Origin: a virus
Virus record (IMG/VR): IMGVR_UViG_3300046723_000060
Span: 1 to 63,745 of that record
Direction: 5' to 3' (one strand)
DNA length: 63,745 bases
Every line of letters starts with the position of its first letter. Within the stretch, counting starts at the first letter, position 1. Below the pieces are notes generated by a model. The model ran no database searches, had not been told where the DNA came from, and worked only from the letters and a program-made list of their open reading frames with translations. Made by a program: the position numbers and the translations under genes. This document shows positions 26,517 to 34,871 of the stretch, piece after piece.

Positions 26517-26655
26517 GAAACAAAAAGCCCACTGTCACTAACGCTTGTGTCGTGATCGGAGGCAACCAATCAGGAAGGGCGTTAATAACAGTGGGCCGTA
26601 TCGTGTCTGAAAAATCCCTCGGAGGAAGATTCAGAGGATAACGAATCCTACTGGT
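26517..26655 (-). ncRNA. Candidate phage small RNA with anti-RBS loop and terminator
   Basis: Read on the minus strand, GCCCACTGTTATTAACG pairs with CGTTAGTGACAGTGGGC (26596-26580 with 26543-26527) as a 17-bp stem with two G-U pairs, followed by TTTTTGTTTC. The same stem on the plus strand has two C-A mismatches, so the functional RNA is the minus transcript. The 36-base loop contains GGTTGCCTCC, complementary to the GGAGGCAACC ribosome-binding site used in the right arm. A 5' hairpin (GATTC/GAATC) and a TTCCTCC segment lie upstream. No ORF is present. A promoter sits at 26661-26689. Predicted length is about 135 nt. It could instead be only a terminator of the packaging operon. Confidence 0.55.
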
Positions 26656-26660
26656 GGGAG

Positions 26661-26689
26661 AGTACAGTAACAGGACTAGGTGTTGTCAA
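26661..26689 (-). promoter_or_regulatory. Putative sigma70 promoter for small RNA/capsid operon
   Basis: Minus-strand TTGACA (26689-26684), 17-base spacer, TGTACT (26666-26661). The -35 element is perfect; the -10 has four of six consensus bases. It starts just after the stop codon of the 26699-26929 gene. Because a long terminator-like stem follows within about 60-130 bases, most transcripts would end there unless antitermination occurs. Confidence 0.5.
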
Positions 26690-26698
26690 GAGAATTCT

Positions 26699-26929
26699 TT
26701 AAGGGTGGACGGAGGAGTAGCGAATGTCCTGTTCTTCCCTGAACCTTACACGGCAGATTCCGCCTTGAGACAGAGCTACTTCAAGTGTTCCCGTAGCTTT
26801 CTCGGTACGCAAGCCGATAAGGATTTGTACGAAGTCGAGTGAGCCTTGGTAGACACGTTCTCTGACGAGATGGTAGGTATCGCGCAACGGAGTTGTCGTC
26901 GTAGTCGTAGAGATGGTTACACTCTTCAA
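26699..26929 (-). CDS. 76-residue hypothetical protein
   Basis: TTG start, with the TTGA overlapping the stop of the upstream 55-residue gene. The product has a Thr-run (TISTTTTTTP) then a folded-looking segment (DTYHLVRERVYQGSLDFVQILIGLRTEKATGTLEVALSQGG) ending REEQDIRYSSVHP. No family is recognised. It follows the portal gene and the next small gene in a tight unit, so it may be a minor head protein. It is the last gene before the non-coding small-RNA locus. Confidence 0.6.
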   Translation of the reverse strand: MKSVTISTTTTTTPLRDTYHLVRERVYQGSLDFVQILIGLRTEKATGTLEVALSQGGICRVRFREEQDIRYSSVHP

Positions 26930-27093
26930 TTGCCGTCCTCACTGCGGGGATGAGTAGCGGGAATGTGCATGACTGATAGAGTGGTATTGCGGGAGTTGAA
27001 GTAACGGTCTACTTCCTCCCGTGTCAGGATGGTAGGGGGAACGGTGGGTAGGATGACGGGATAGAAGTCGTCTACTTGCTTATCGTCCTTCAT
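26926..27093 (-). CDS. 55-residue hypothetical protein after portal
   Basis: A short gene found from its overlaps: ATGA with the portal stop and TTGA with the next gene. The product starts MKDDKQVDDFYPVILPTVPPT, continues with LTREEVDRYFNSRN and ends PRSEDGN. The acidic, Pro-rich start and single helix are without known family. It may assist portal or head assembly. Confidence 0.6.
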   Translation of the reverse strand: MKDDKQVDDFYPVILPTVPPTILTREEVDRYFNSRNTTLSVMHIPATHPRSEDGN

Positions 27094-29162
27094 CGGCTCT
27101 CCGTGATTGTTGATCTCGCTCCGTTATCCTTGCTCACTAAACGAGGGGCGGCTTGACCTGAAGGTGGACGACCTTCGGGATTAGGCTTAGCTGGTGGAGC
27201 TGCCGCTCCAGGTGGCGTGCCGGGTGGGACGAGACCTTCGGCTCCAGCGATTTGCTGCATACGGGCTGCGAACTCGAGATCCATCTCTTGTTCAGACTGG
27301 TAACGTTCAATGATTGTGTTGCCGTCAAGCTGGCCATAGTTGGGCAATTCCCAACTCTCTGCAATGGTCTGACTATCAATCTTCACGCCGGCTTTTCTTA
27401 GTTGTACAAGCCCTAGCTTCATAGCCATCTGAGTCATCTCATGGAGAGAGTTAGGCAGGATGAAGAATCTGAGATTATCGGCAAATACTCTAGCTCTGGT
27501 GATCTTATCTGAGGCTGAACCAAACTTGGGATCTTCGCCAGGTAAGTGAGATGGCACAAGCGAGGCTGGGTCGAAGTCGAATACCTCGGGATGTACGCCG
27601 TCCATGCCTACGATTTGCATCACTCTGGGTGTAGTGTAGTACTGCAGGACGAGATACTTGACCATCACGCCTAAGTCGCGCATCGGTGGTTCCATTGAGC
27701 GGGACATGTCCTCTACGATCGGGCCTTGAGTCTCCATGATCTTTTCTAGTTCGTCCATGGAGCCGACTGTTCTGGCCTTAGCTAGAGCTTGAATATCGTT
27801 GATAGCCAGTTGAGCGTCCATGTCGGCACCTAGTTGCTCGTACATCTGCATGGACTCTGGATAGACTTTGAGGACGTCCATGGGCACGGCCAAGTCTACG
27901 CCGATACCGTCTGCGGCGTTACCGTCTAGGCCGATACGAGCTCTAGGCTGCATGGGATCGAACCGTCGCATCTCTTTCATCGAGGTAGCGTTGGTATCGA
28001 ACTTGAGAGCAGGATCAAGTTGAGCGCGGACCTTGTCCATGTTGCCGCGCATGATTTCCTTGCGGGATTCGTTGAGTTCGTAACCGTCGTGAACGAGGCT
28101 GAAGCCTAGAGGTTCCCATGGCCAAGAGTCGGGACTGAATGAGATGCCGGGGAACATGCCGTGCCAGTCAAATCCTGGACCATCGTACATGATACAGCGG
28201 TCGGAGCTTATTAGTAGACGGCGGTAAGGATAGAGTCTCGCATCGTTCTCGTCGGCCTTACGTGTGAGAGCGCGGCCGTTAGCGTCTTGACCTACATGAA
28301 TCTCTTGTCCGATGTAAGGGACGGTGTAGGACCACGTTGAACCCGGTTCGCCCATCGGTATTGGTCTGTCAGTAGTGTTGATACTTAGATCAAGGACCCA
28401 AGTCTTTCTTACTGGGACAAGTAGGTCGGGTAGACCTGAAGTCTCAGCTCTCGGTGTCTTACCGAAGATGCGTTGCAACACATTGCCTAGAGCGGCTTTG
28501 TGTACGGCGTCGTTCTGATACCAATACTTGCTAGCAGAAGGAACTAGTCTATCTTGGTAAGAAGGAAACATGCCATGTGCCATAGCAACCGGCATTTCGT
28601 CAAGAATGGTGCATGCGTACGCTTCTTGCCAATTTCCCGAGGACGGTAACTGGGTAGGAAGGACAGATGGAGCCCCGTAAGTGAGGAGCTTGATATCACC
28701 TCGCCCTGTTCCGTGCATGTCACGACGATACACCGGATGAATCCACCCTCTACCGGTAGCGGCTGCATACTGTAGCGCCTCCTTTACCGCACGGTCTGCG
28801 AAACTCTCGAGATACCATGCGCGGGTTACTTTATTCATCATCAGCGCTTGAGGAGCGTAAGCCTTGTTATCGCTGTGATAGCCCCAGAAGGGACGGAGCT
28901 TGCTCATGACTGAGACTACTTCTCTGATGTTGCGCTTCAGGCGGTTTGGGTTAACGCGGCTGCGGTAACTAGCATTGTAGGTTGGCTGAGTATCGAGGCC
29001 GGAGATGGTGTCGAGAGCTTTACGGAAGTCCTTGAACCCACGCTGGGACTTTAACCAGGCTAAGCCATCGCCTGTAGCATCATCGAGCCAACCGATACGT
29101 TCTGATTCGGCCACTGCTGCTGGAGGTAGTTGCCAGCTCTTGAATGAGAGTTTATCAGCCAC
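27090..29162 (-). CDS. Portal protein
   Basis: A 690-residue protein from a GTG start that overlaps the upstream stop. It follows the large terminase by one gene and precedes scaffold and capsid genes. The N-terminal region contains NRLKRNIREVVSVMSKLRPFWGYHSDNKAY and AVKEALQYAAATGRGWIHPVYRRD, and the middle has DSWPWEPLGFSLVHDGYELNESRKEIMRGNMDK, where an aromatic-rich strand is followed by the long stem/wing helices. The final 100 residues (QEMDLEFAARMQQIAG then PPGTPPGAAAPPAKP) are helical and then Pro-rich. Length is typical for podovirus portals. Confident from order and composition. Confidence 0.78.
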   Translation of the reverse strand: MADKLSFKSWQLPPAAVAESERIGWLDDATGDGLAWLKSQRGFKDFRKALDTISGLDTQPTYNASYRSRVNPNRLKRNIREVVSVMSKLRPFWGYHSDNKAYAPQALMMNKVTRAWYLESFADRAVKEALQYAAATGRGWIHPVYRRDMHGTGRGDIKLLTYGAPSVLPTQLPSSGNWQEAYACTILDEMPVAMAHGMFPSYQDRLVPSASKYWYQNDAVHKAALGNVLQRIFGKTPRAETSGLPDLLVPVRKTWVLDLSINTTDRPIPMGEPGSTWSYTVPYIGQEIHVGQDANGRALTRKADENDARLYPYRRLLISSDRCIMYDGPGFDWHGMFPGISFSPDSWPWEPLGFSLVHDGYELNESRKEIMRGNMDKVRAQLDPALKFDTNATSMKEMRRFDPMQPRARIGLDGNAADGIGVDLAVPMDVLKVYPESMQMYEQLGADMDAQLAINDIQALAKARTVGSMDELEKIMETQGPIVEDMSRSMEPPMRDLGVMVKYLVLQYYTTPRVMQIVGMDGVHPEVFDFDPASLVPSHLPGEDPKFGSASDKITRARVFADNLRFFILPNSLHEMTQMAMKLGLVQLRKAGVKIDSQTIAESWELPNYGQLDGNTIIERYQSEQEMDLEFAARMQQIAGAEGLVPPGTPPGAAAPPAKPNPEGRPPSGQAAPRLVSKDNGARSTITESR

Positions 29163-29611
29163 TAGAAGTTTACCTTATCCAAGTTTACAGTCTCTGCTGC
29201 GGCATCCCTATCGCCTAAGTTGTTTTCTCTCGCGTGCAAGTACCACTGAGCTTCCATAAATCTCTGACGATACGTTTCGCGCTTGCGTTCATCTCTCAGT
29301 TGCATGTACAGTCGCAAGAACTCTTTCTCATACTCCGTGGTTGCTGAGGATGAGATACGCTGGTAGATACGGTCCCTGATTTCCTTATCCTTACTGGCCA
29401 TCAATGATTGATCGTAATGCATCTCACGCTGGCTAGTTTCATATTCCTGCTTGCGGAGTTGGTCAACGAGTTTATCTATTTGTGTAAGCGTGTCGGCTTC
29501 TTCCTTGATGGCGCCGTCAGGAGTGGGACAGTCAGTAAAAGGAGCGAGCACGAGATGGCCGTTGGGATAGCGGAAGTAGATGACAGCAGCGACACAGCCG
29601 GGCTTACGCAT
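29162..29611 (-). CDS. Coiled-coil protein between TerL and portal
   Basis: A 149-residue protein. The first 35 residues (VAAVIYFRYPNGHLVLAPFTDCPTPDG) form a small beta-hairpin domain. The rest is a strongly charged helix (TQIDKLVDQLRKQEYETSQREMH, ATTEYEKEFLRLYMQLRDERKRETYRQRF). It may be a portal or terminase accessory. Tight packing (3 bases after the TerL stop, 1-base overlap with the portal gene) supports co-expression. Confidence 0.65.
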   Translation of the reverse strand: MRKPGCVAAVIYFRYPNGHLVLAPFTDCPTPDGAIKEEADTLTQIDKLVDQLRKQEYETSQREMHYDQSLMASKDKEIRDRIYQRISSSATTEYEKEFLRLYMQLRDERKRETYRQRFMEAQWYLHARENNLGDRDAAAETVNLDKVNF

Positions 29612-29613
29612 GA

Positions 29614-31860
29614 TTAACGATACCTTTCCATCTGGTCTATTTCATACGCTAATTCGGACACCGTTGCAATCTCTCTTTGTTCCATATCCTTGGGTGAGAA
29701 CACGTTGGACGGTCTACTGGGCTGTAAGTTGAGTGGAGGTAAGGTTGAAGGGTTGACTGACCGCTTCTTACTTCTTGCGGCGATAGGTTCAAGGTCATGA
29801 GGACAGAAGCAGGCCATGGCGGCAGCAAAGACACGGTCATCGTGCTTGCCATCTTCGTGTTCGAGCTTCTCCCTGCCCGTGGCAGTAACTTTCGATTCAA
29901 AGGTTCGCATCTCTTCTAGCAGCCACGGTGAGTTGATGTGTAGCCATAAGTTCTTGGCGCAGGTAGCGAAGTAGGTGGTGAGCATCTGACGGGACCAGGT
30001 GCCGGAATACCACCCACGCTTGCGGGAGATGGCTTTGCTGCGTTGAGGGTTCTTGCCATCGTAACGGCTCATCATGTGGAAGTTAGAGTAGCCCAAACGG
30101 GCCATGTCCTTCTGGCACATATCGCCAACCGAGGCTAGTTGCTCGATACTTACGTAAGGCTCGCGCCAGCGAGTGCTCGATGGATCCATATGCGTCTTGT
30201 AGTAGGCGGCAATGCCTAAGACGAATGCGAAGGCTTCCGCATGGTTGATGTAAGAGCTAGATAGTTCGGCTACCTGAGTGTCAGGATCGTCGTCGTTCTT
30301 CCCGATAGCCCACACTGATATTGAGGTAGCGTCTTCGCCGCGGCCGGCTGCTGTATCTACGCCTATTGAGTATCTGACTCCAGGCTGAGGATGAGCCCAG
30401 ATGAAGAGTATTCCCGTAGCTGTGCCGGCATCCTTGGGATTAGGCTGGATTTGCTGCTCGAGCAAGGGTACCAGTTCCCAGCGGTAAGTCTCATCGCGCA
30501 GGTTAGTGTAACGGATGGGGATACGTTCCTTGTCGTAGTCGATATATTCTGTAGGTGGTTCGTGGTCGGCTTCTATCGATTGACCAACGATACAGAACAT
30601 GTCAAAGGTCTTCTCACGGCGTGTTTCAATCTCGGCTAATGTCTGGTGGCTGAAAGCGCTGGTGATAGACTTCTGCAAGGCTTCTTCATCGTCAGCGCAC
30701 ATTTCCTGATACCACTTGGCGGTGGTGCCGCCGCGCTTCGATTCTTCATGGCCAAACTCCCAGAACCATTGCTGTTCCCGTGGCATACGCCAGTAGAGGC
30801 CAGAATGTACGCCGCGGCGATGTTGATCTTCGACTAGATGCTTCTTTAAGAGTGGGTTTGAATCAACGTAGAGTTCGCACTTGGCAACGTGCTCGCGGGT
30901 GTCCTGGTTGGGATACCATCCTTCTGGGATAGGAAAGTCGTAGTTTATCCATTGCTGCTTGGGATACATCTCTACACCGCAGAACCATGGAAGGAATAGT
31001 GGGCAGTGACGAGCTTTGCGTAGATGCCAATAGTCGCGGGATGAACGCCAGCGGTCGGGCCACCATCCCTTATCACCTTCGCCGGAGGATTCTAGGGCGC
31101 CGAAGACGTTAGGTGAAGCGTGGACGGCGCGCAAGAGAGACGATTCAATCTGGTTCTCAGCGTCGGTGTAGGTTGCTACTTCGGATAGGTGATAGATGGT
31201 GGGAGTGGTGCCACGGGCGATACCAGACATCTGGGCGCCGTGCTGGAATGAGACTGAAGTCTGGCAGCCGCCGAAGCCCATTAGGCCGCGGTCAGATTCA
31301 ACCTTACGTGTAAGTTCAGGACGTAGCCAGACAGGCAGATATTCGTAGAAGAGACGAATCATCTTGGCCATTTCTGCGGTCTTGGTCTGGTCGGCGCTGC
31401 CAATAACAGCGTTTACGCCGTAACCGAAGACGATACGTAGTCCGATTAGGAGTTCAACGAGCGTAGACATGCCTAATTGCCGGGCTTTCAAGATGATGAA
31501 CTCTAGCGTTCTTCCAGAGGCTTCTAAGTCGGAGATGATGTTATAGAAGATTCGTTGAGGTACGCGGAAATTGAATCGGTGGATGGTTCCATCGTCATCT
31601 TTCAGGTACGCATAGCGGGTTAGAGCATAATCGGCGTCGCAACTGACCAGGAGTTGTTCGTTTAGGATCCAGTCATGCTCGAATTGAGTGAGGTTCTGAG
31701 TTCCCTTGGGAGCGCCGTTCTGGTCCAGTTCATACATGTTGTAGCGCTTGAGATGATCTTCAAAGGCTTGGACATCGGAAATGGAGTGTGGTTCGAGGGT
31801 TATCTTGAATTCACGTTGAGCTTCGTCGATACGTTGAGCGATGCGGGAGGGAGCGTACAT
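29614..31860 (-). CDS. terL: Terminase large subunit
   Basis: A 748-residue packaging motor. The N-terminal ATPase has IILKARQLGMSTLVELL at about 122-138 (Walker-A-like K-A-R-Q-x-G-x-S) and TIYHLSEVATYTD as the Walker-B-like segment. The C-terminal RNase-H-fold nuclease has YSIGVDTAAGRGEDATSISVW near 490 (first catalytic Asp) and EHEDGKHDDRVFAAAMACF near 690 (the HDD motif). It uses ATP to move DNA through the portal and cuts concatemers. Length is at the upper end of the family because of an N-terminal 100-residue extension. The start TGATG overlaps the methyltransferase stop. Confidence 0.95.
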   Translation of the reverse strand: MYAPSRIAQRIDEAQREFKITLEPHSISDVQAFEDHLKRYNMYELDQNGAPKGTQNLTQFEHDWILNEQLLVSCDADYALTRYAYLKDDDGTIHRFNFRVPQRIFYNIISDLEASGRTLEFIILKARQLGMSTLVELLIGLRIVFGYGVNAVIGSADQTKTAEMAKMIRLFYEYLPVWLRPELTRKVESDRGLMGFGGCQTSVSFQHGAQMSGIARGTTPTIYHLSEVATYTDAENQIESSLLRAVHASPNVFGALESSGEGDKGWWPDRWRSSRDYWHLRKARHCPLFLPWFCGVEMYPKQQWINYDFPIPEGWYPNQDTREHVAKCELYVDSNPLLKKHLVEDQHRRGVHSGLYWRMPREQQWFWEFGHEESKRGGTTAKWYQEMCADDEEALQKSITSAFSHQTLAEIETRREKTFDMFCIVGQSIEADHEPPTEYIDYDKERIPIRYTNLRDETYRWELVPLLEQQIQPNPKDAGTATGILFIWAHPQPGVRYSIGVDTAAGRGEDATSISVWAIGKNDDDPDTQVAELSSSYINHAEAFAFVLGIAAYYKTHMDPSSTRWREPYVSIEQLASVGDMCQKDMARLGYSNFHMMSRYDGKNPQRSKAISRKRGWYSGTWSRQMLTTYFATCAKNLWLHINSPWLLEEMRTFESKVTATGREKLEHEDGKHDDRVFAAAMACFCPHDLEPIAARSKKRSVNPSTLPPLNLQPSRPSNVFSPKDMEQREIATVSELAYEIDQMERYR

Positions 31861-32498
31861 CAGGCTGATTTCCGTTGCTCTAGTATTCTCTCTGCGTAAT
31901 CGGCTACACAGTTGGCTAGTTCGGGGGGGATAGTCGCCGTTCGTGCAGCATCCGCTTTCTTCGAGCCTCCGAATTGAGCCATAACTTTCCTTCGTACAAT
32001 GTTCCGCTCTGAGCGCGGAAGATCATAAAATCCTTTTGGAAGAAATGACCCGCTTCCTCTCTGTAATTTCTTGATGCCTTGCACTAACAGTGGCGGTACT
32101 GCGTTTCCCCACAGATAGAATGGACCGCAGTGATGCTCAGCATTGCCAACGAACTGCTGTGCTGCTCGTACATTTTCCATTACATAGGGAACTCCACTCG
32201 CTTCGCACAGTTCTCTTGTATGGTTGAAAAGTTTTATACCCAACTCTGGATACTTCGGATTCGGGAAAAAATGCTTCATGCCGTGGACGCTGAATTGTTC
32301 ACAAGGGCTGCTCGCCACGATGAAATCAGCCTTATAATCGCGCAATGTCGTAAGCAGCAGAATATCCCATTGAATAAATGCACAGTTCTCTGGATTCTCT
32401 GGCGGGCGTTCCAGGTCAATTCCAATACACTCCCAGCCTCGCGCAGCAAAAGCTCGTGACCAACCCCAGCGTCCGCAGAATAGGTCAAGCAGCCTCAT
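31860..32498 (-). CDS. C5-cytosine DNA methyltransferase-like protein
   Basis: A 212-residue protein with the SAM-binding start LLDLFCGRWGWSRAFAARGW (F-x-G-x-G type, G replaced by R-W-G), the acid strand GIDLERPP, and SSPCEQFSVHGM as the Pro-Cys catalytic motif (P-C with S-S before). ENVRAAQQF matches the E-N-V motif. The C-terminal target-recognition region is very short, so it may need a partner or act on non-standard substrates. It sits inside the packaging operon, between the likely small terminase and TerL. A role in protecting phage DNA is inferred. Confidence 0.75.
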   Translation of the reverse strand: MRLLDLFCGRWGWSRAFAARGWECIGIDLERPPENPENCAFIQWDILLLTTLRDYKADFIVASSPCEQFSVHGMKHFFPNPKYPELGIKLFNHTRELCEASGVPYVMENVRAAQQFVGNAEHHCGPFYLWGNAVPPLLVQGIKKLQRGSGSFLPKGFYDLPRSERNIVRRKVMAQFGGSKKADAARTATIPPELANCVADYAERILEQRKSA

Positions 32499-33121
32499 TC
32501 TTCTACCACGATAGCGTCTACAGCTTGAGGTAGCGCTGCTCTGACCGCGTGTAATCTCTCACTCAAGCGGCGTACTGTTTGTTCTGCCGGAGGTGCGGGG
32601 ATGACCATAGCTTGTTGTGTAGGTGAGCTGGATGCATTAGCGCTGGTTTGAACGTTGACCACGGTGCGTGATCCCTTGGGCATGGGCATGAGGCCGGAAA
32701 CTTGCATGTGCAGGCGGCGATCGGAGAAGCCATTCTCGATGTCGAGTGCTGCGTTAATGTTGGTATCGACGATTTCGTCTTGAGATACGGAGAGTTTAAC
32801 CGCGGACTTGAGTGATTTGAGACGCTCGATAGACTTGACTAAAGAATCTAGGATGCGGTTAGGATCTACGCCGGCAGCAACACAGAAGGCTTCAAGTGGC
32901 AGCACATCACGCACTTGTTTCCATGATTGTTTGTAGATAGCCATAAGGCCTCTGGCTTCGAGGTCTGAGGAGGCTGCCAAGTAGTAGTACGGGTCGGTAG
33001 GGAGATTCTTCTTGGCTAGGCCGGACATGATTTCTTCTAACAGAGGTGTTACTTGAGGGACGGTGAGCAGGGATTTAGAGGAGATACCGAGTTTCCTACA
33101 AGCTAGGGATTTGGTAATCAT
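32495..33121 (-). CDS. Putative terminase small subunit or packaging accessory
   Basis: A 208-residue protein. The N-terminal half is helical with a helix-turn-helix-like opening (ITKSLACRKLGISSKSLLTVPQVTPLLEEI). The middle has a further helical bundle (DVLPLEAFCVAAGVDPNRILDSLVKSIERLKSLK), and the end is a Ser/Pro-rich linker and a final helix. It precedes TerL with only the methyltransferase between, the usual place for TerS. No known TerS family signature is clear, so this is inferred by position and helical content. Confidence 0.45.
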   Translation of the reverse strand: MITKSLACRKLGISSKSLLTVPQVTPLLEEIMSGLAKKNLPTDPYYYLAASSDLEARGLMAIYKQSWKQVRDVLPLEAFCVAAGVDPNRILDSLVKSIERLKSLKSAVKLSVSQDEIVDTNINAALDIENGFSDRRLHMQVSGLMPMPKGSRTVVNVQTSANASSSPTQQAMVIPAPPAEQTVRRLSERLHAVRAALPQAVDAIVVEE

Positions 33122-33123
33122 GG

Positions 33124-33363
33124 TTAGTCGTCTAATTCTATACCATCACGTTCGGCCTGCAACCTACGTTCAAAGTCCTTGTTAATCTCTTCCTGATCCA
33201 TGAGGCTGAATTCGCTCTTACGTCGAGGTAGAGGTGCGTGCTTAGAGGCCCATTCTTCTTCTCGCAGCTTGATCTGGCGCTCGTTGAGGTCGTTCTGTTT
33301 CTCTAGAGCCAAGGCGATACGGCGGAGCCAGAAGAATTGTTTGGCTTCATCGAGGAGCTTCAT
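33124..33363 (-). CDS. 79-residue charged helical protein
   Basis: Nearly entirely helical and charged (MKLLDEAKQFFWLRRIALALEKQNDLNERQIKLREEEW), with a short linker and a second helix (LMDQEEINKDFERRLQAERDG). TAATG overlap with the Tat-signal gene upstream. No membrane segment. It could form a coiled-coil oligomer and act in head or terminase assembly, but no function is recognised. Confidence 0.65.
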   Translation of the reverse strand: MKLLDEAKQFFWLRRIALALEKQNDLNERQIKLREEEWASKHAPLPRRKSEFSLMDQEEINKDFERRLQAERDGIELDD

Positions 33364-33608
33364 TAGAAATTCCCACGAACCTTAAAGTCAATGGCGTACC
33401 CATACTGCAAATTGTTTGAATCCATTTCACGACACAACGACTCCATAGCGTTTCTTACGTAATAATCCATATCAAATGTCTTATATACCTTCACCTCTGT
33501 TGGAAACGAATAGACACGGAATGGCCATGTTCTGACAGCAGCGGTGGCTGCGAGGCCGCCGACTAGAGTCCGCAGGAAGTTCCGTCTATCCGAGTGGGGC
33601 ACGCACAT
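33363..33608 (-). CDS. Small protein with twin-arginine (Tat) signal
   Basis: An 81-residue protein. Its N-terminus HSDRRNFLRTLVGGLAATAA fits the Tat consensus (S/T-R-R-x-F-L-K) with Asp before RR and a following weakly hydrophobic stretch. The mature part is only about 50 residues (VKVYKTFDMDYYVRNAMESLCREMDSNN to the end FKVRGNF), too small for a usual Tat cofactor enzyme. Signals of this kind in phages are rare. The 23-base overlap with the upstream TM gene suggests coordinated synthesis. Whether it is exported or the leader is fortuitous is not known. Confidence 0.6.
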   Translation of the reverse strand: MCVPHSDRRNFLRTLVGGLAATAAVRTWPFRVYSFPTEVKVYKTFDMDYYVRNAMESLCREMDSNNLQYGYAIDFKVRGNF

Positions 33609-33792
33609 GCTCCTTCACTGCCGCACGATAGTTGTCTAGTGCTGCTGGCCGCATGGCTTCTACTCTAGCTGCTATTTGCTGGTTACGGTTACGCCTAGAG
33701 ATGTAGTGGAGTAGAGCACGGATAGAGATGAGGAAACCTTCGCCTATCAGTACGCCAATGATGATGTCCGGCCAGAGATTAGGATGAGTCAT
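33586..33792 (-). CDS. 68-residue single-pass membrane protein
   Basis: Start chosen at ATG 33792, whose ATGA overlaps the upstream stop; a GTG three codons earlier is possible. The product MTHPNLWPDIIIGVLIGEGFLISIRALLHYISRRNRNQQ has one N-terminal hydrophobic segment followed by a basic helix (RRNRNQQIAARVEAM). This suits an N-out, C-in membrane protein. It overlaps the Tat-signal gene at its 3' end. Pair could form an envelope-targeted module in the middle of the packaging operon. Function unknown. Confidence 0.6.
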   Translation of the reverse strand: MTHPNLWPDIIIGVLIGEGFLISIRALLHYISRRNRNQQIAARVEAMRPAALDNYRAAVKEHVRAPLG

Positions 33793-34253
33793 TTGCCCCA
33801 CCGTTTCTTTACTTCTACCGTAGTATCGCTGATTATCACCTGTTGAGGAGGAAGGTCTTCAACCATCTCCTCAGGATACTTGATGTGTTCTATCTGTTTG
33901 GTACCGTCGAGTTGTTTCGTCTCAACTGGGACTGGTAAGCCTAAGCGTACTCTCTCAGCGTTGGGATTATCCATGGTGAATGAGGCTGTTTGTTCGGCTA
34001 CTTCAGATTCAGGTGTAGCGTCAGCGAGTGGAACCTTATCACCGAATTCGATAGTAGAGGAGGATTCAGGGAAGTAGGCGTTATCGAGGTGCAGGGTGAG
34101 TTTGATGATGCCACCAACTCTCCCAAAGGCCACATGAGGTGAGAGCATCCCTTCGTTCTCTAGGAGTTTGTTGAACACATCTCGGATGTAACTTTTCAGT
34201 TCATCACCGGAGAGAGCGCGGTTGACGACCTTCTCAGAACTTGTTGGTGACAT
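33789..34253 (-). CDS. 154-residue hypothetical protein
   Basis: Opens with a helix (LSGDELKSYIRDVFNKLLENEG), then strands (GGIIKLTLHLDNAYFPESSSTIEFGDKVPL) and a mixed C-terminus. No known motif. It has TGATG overlap with the upstream gene and ATGA with the downstream one. Rich in Glu/Asp, it may be a soluble cytoplasmic protein of the early part of the left arm. Confidence 0.6.
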   Translation of the reverse strand: MSPTSSEKVVNRALSGDELKSYIRDVFNKLLENEGMLSPHVAFGRVGGIIKLTLHLDNAYFPESSSTIEFGDKVPLADATPESEVAEQTASFTMDNPNAERVRLGLPVPVETKQLDGTKQIEHIKYPEEMVEDLPPQQVIISDTTVEVKKRWGK

Positions 34254-34525
34254 CAGATTCCTCTTTCTCGTCTTACCTGCAATAATCGTTCAAGTTGGTC
34301 TGCTACTGAATCAGTCAGATGTAGACGAAGATCTCCATCTTTAATCTCTGCAGTGGCATCATCTCCAATGAGAGGAACAATTACGGAAAGTTTTCCGTTC
34401 AAATCAGGTGGTCTGCAGATAGCTCCCACTCCAAGTATCCTTGACTGGTCGATAATTTCTGTATCATCAGATTCCCATTGCATAGGCTCTAACCTTCTGT
34501 CTGGATTCTTATATCTAAGCCACAT
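34253..34525 (-). CDS. 90-residue hypothetical protein
   Basis: A short acidic protein (MWLRYKNPDRRLEPMQWESDD, LSVIVPLIGDDATAEI, HLTDSVADQLERLLQVRRERG) with a beta-rich centre and a C-terminal helix. It overlaps its neighbours at both ends. No family is recognised. Confidence 0.55.
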   Translation of the reverse strand: MWLRYKNPDRRLEPMQWESDDTEIIDQSRILGVGAICRPPDLNGKLSVIVPLIGDDATAEIKDGDLRLHLTDSVADQLERLLQVRRERGI

Positions 34526-34871
34526 CAGTTCGTTGTAATCCCTTCAAGATTTCCTTATGCGTGCGGCGAATCCCTTTTTGTTTCCCACGGTGAAGTGAAC
34601 TACGACGGATGGCTTCAGAGAGCTTGATGCGGTATTCATCCTGATGCAAGCGGGGATCGTCGAGGTTACGGCGCTTGATGATGATTTCGGGTAAGTGTTG
34701 CTGCATGGAGTCGAGGTAGCGCTCGCGGTGAAGGTTACGGGCTCCGTCTAGGGATACGTTGATAGGCACGAATGGCAAGCGTTTACGGGCAATAATAACC
34801 ATCCAGGGAGACCAGTAGAGCCAGCGAGCATTGATACGTTCTTCTAGGCGGGGGGTGACTTTAAGTAGCAT
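34515..34871 (-). CDS. 118-residue basic hypothetical protein
   Basis: A Arg/Lys/His-rich protein (MLLKVTPRLEERINARWLYWSPWMVIIARKRLPF, then RRSSLHRGKQKGIRRTHKEILKG). The strong basic charge and aromatic N-terminal strand suggest nucleic-acid binding. It overlaps both neighbours by 11 bases. No known family is recognised. Confidence 0.55.
   Translation of the reverse strand: MLLKVTPRLEERINARWLYWSPWMVIIARKRLPFVPINVSLDGARNLHRERYLDSMQQHLPEIIIKRRNLDDPRLHQDEYRIKLSEAIRRSSLHRGKQKGIRRTHKEILKGLQRTDVA

Noticed and set aside
26654-26842. Plus-strand ORF at the small-RNA locus
   Set aside because: It runs antisense to the coupled gene at 26699 and has no coding features; the GGAGGCAACC on the plus strand here is not followed by any start codon.
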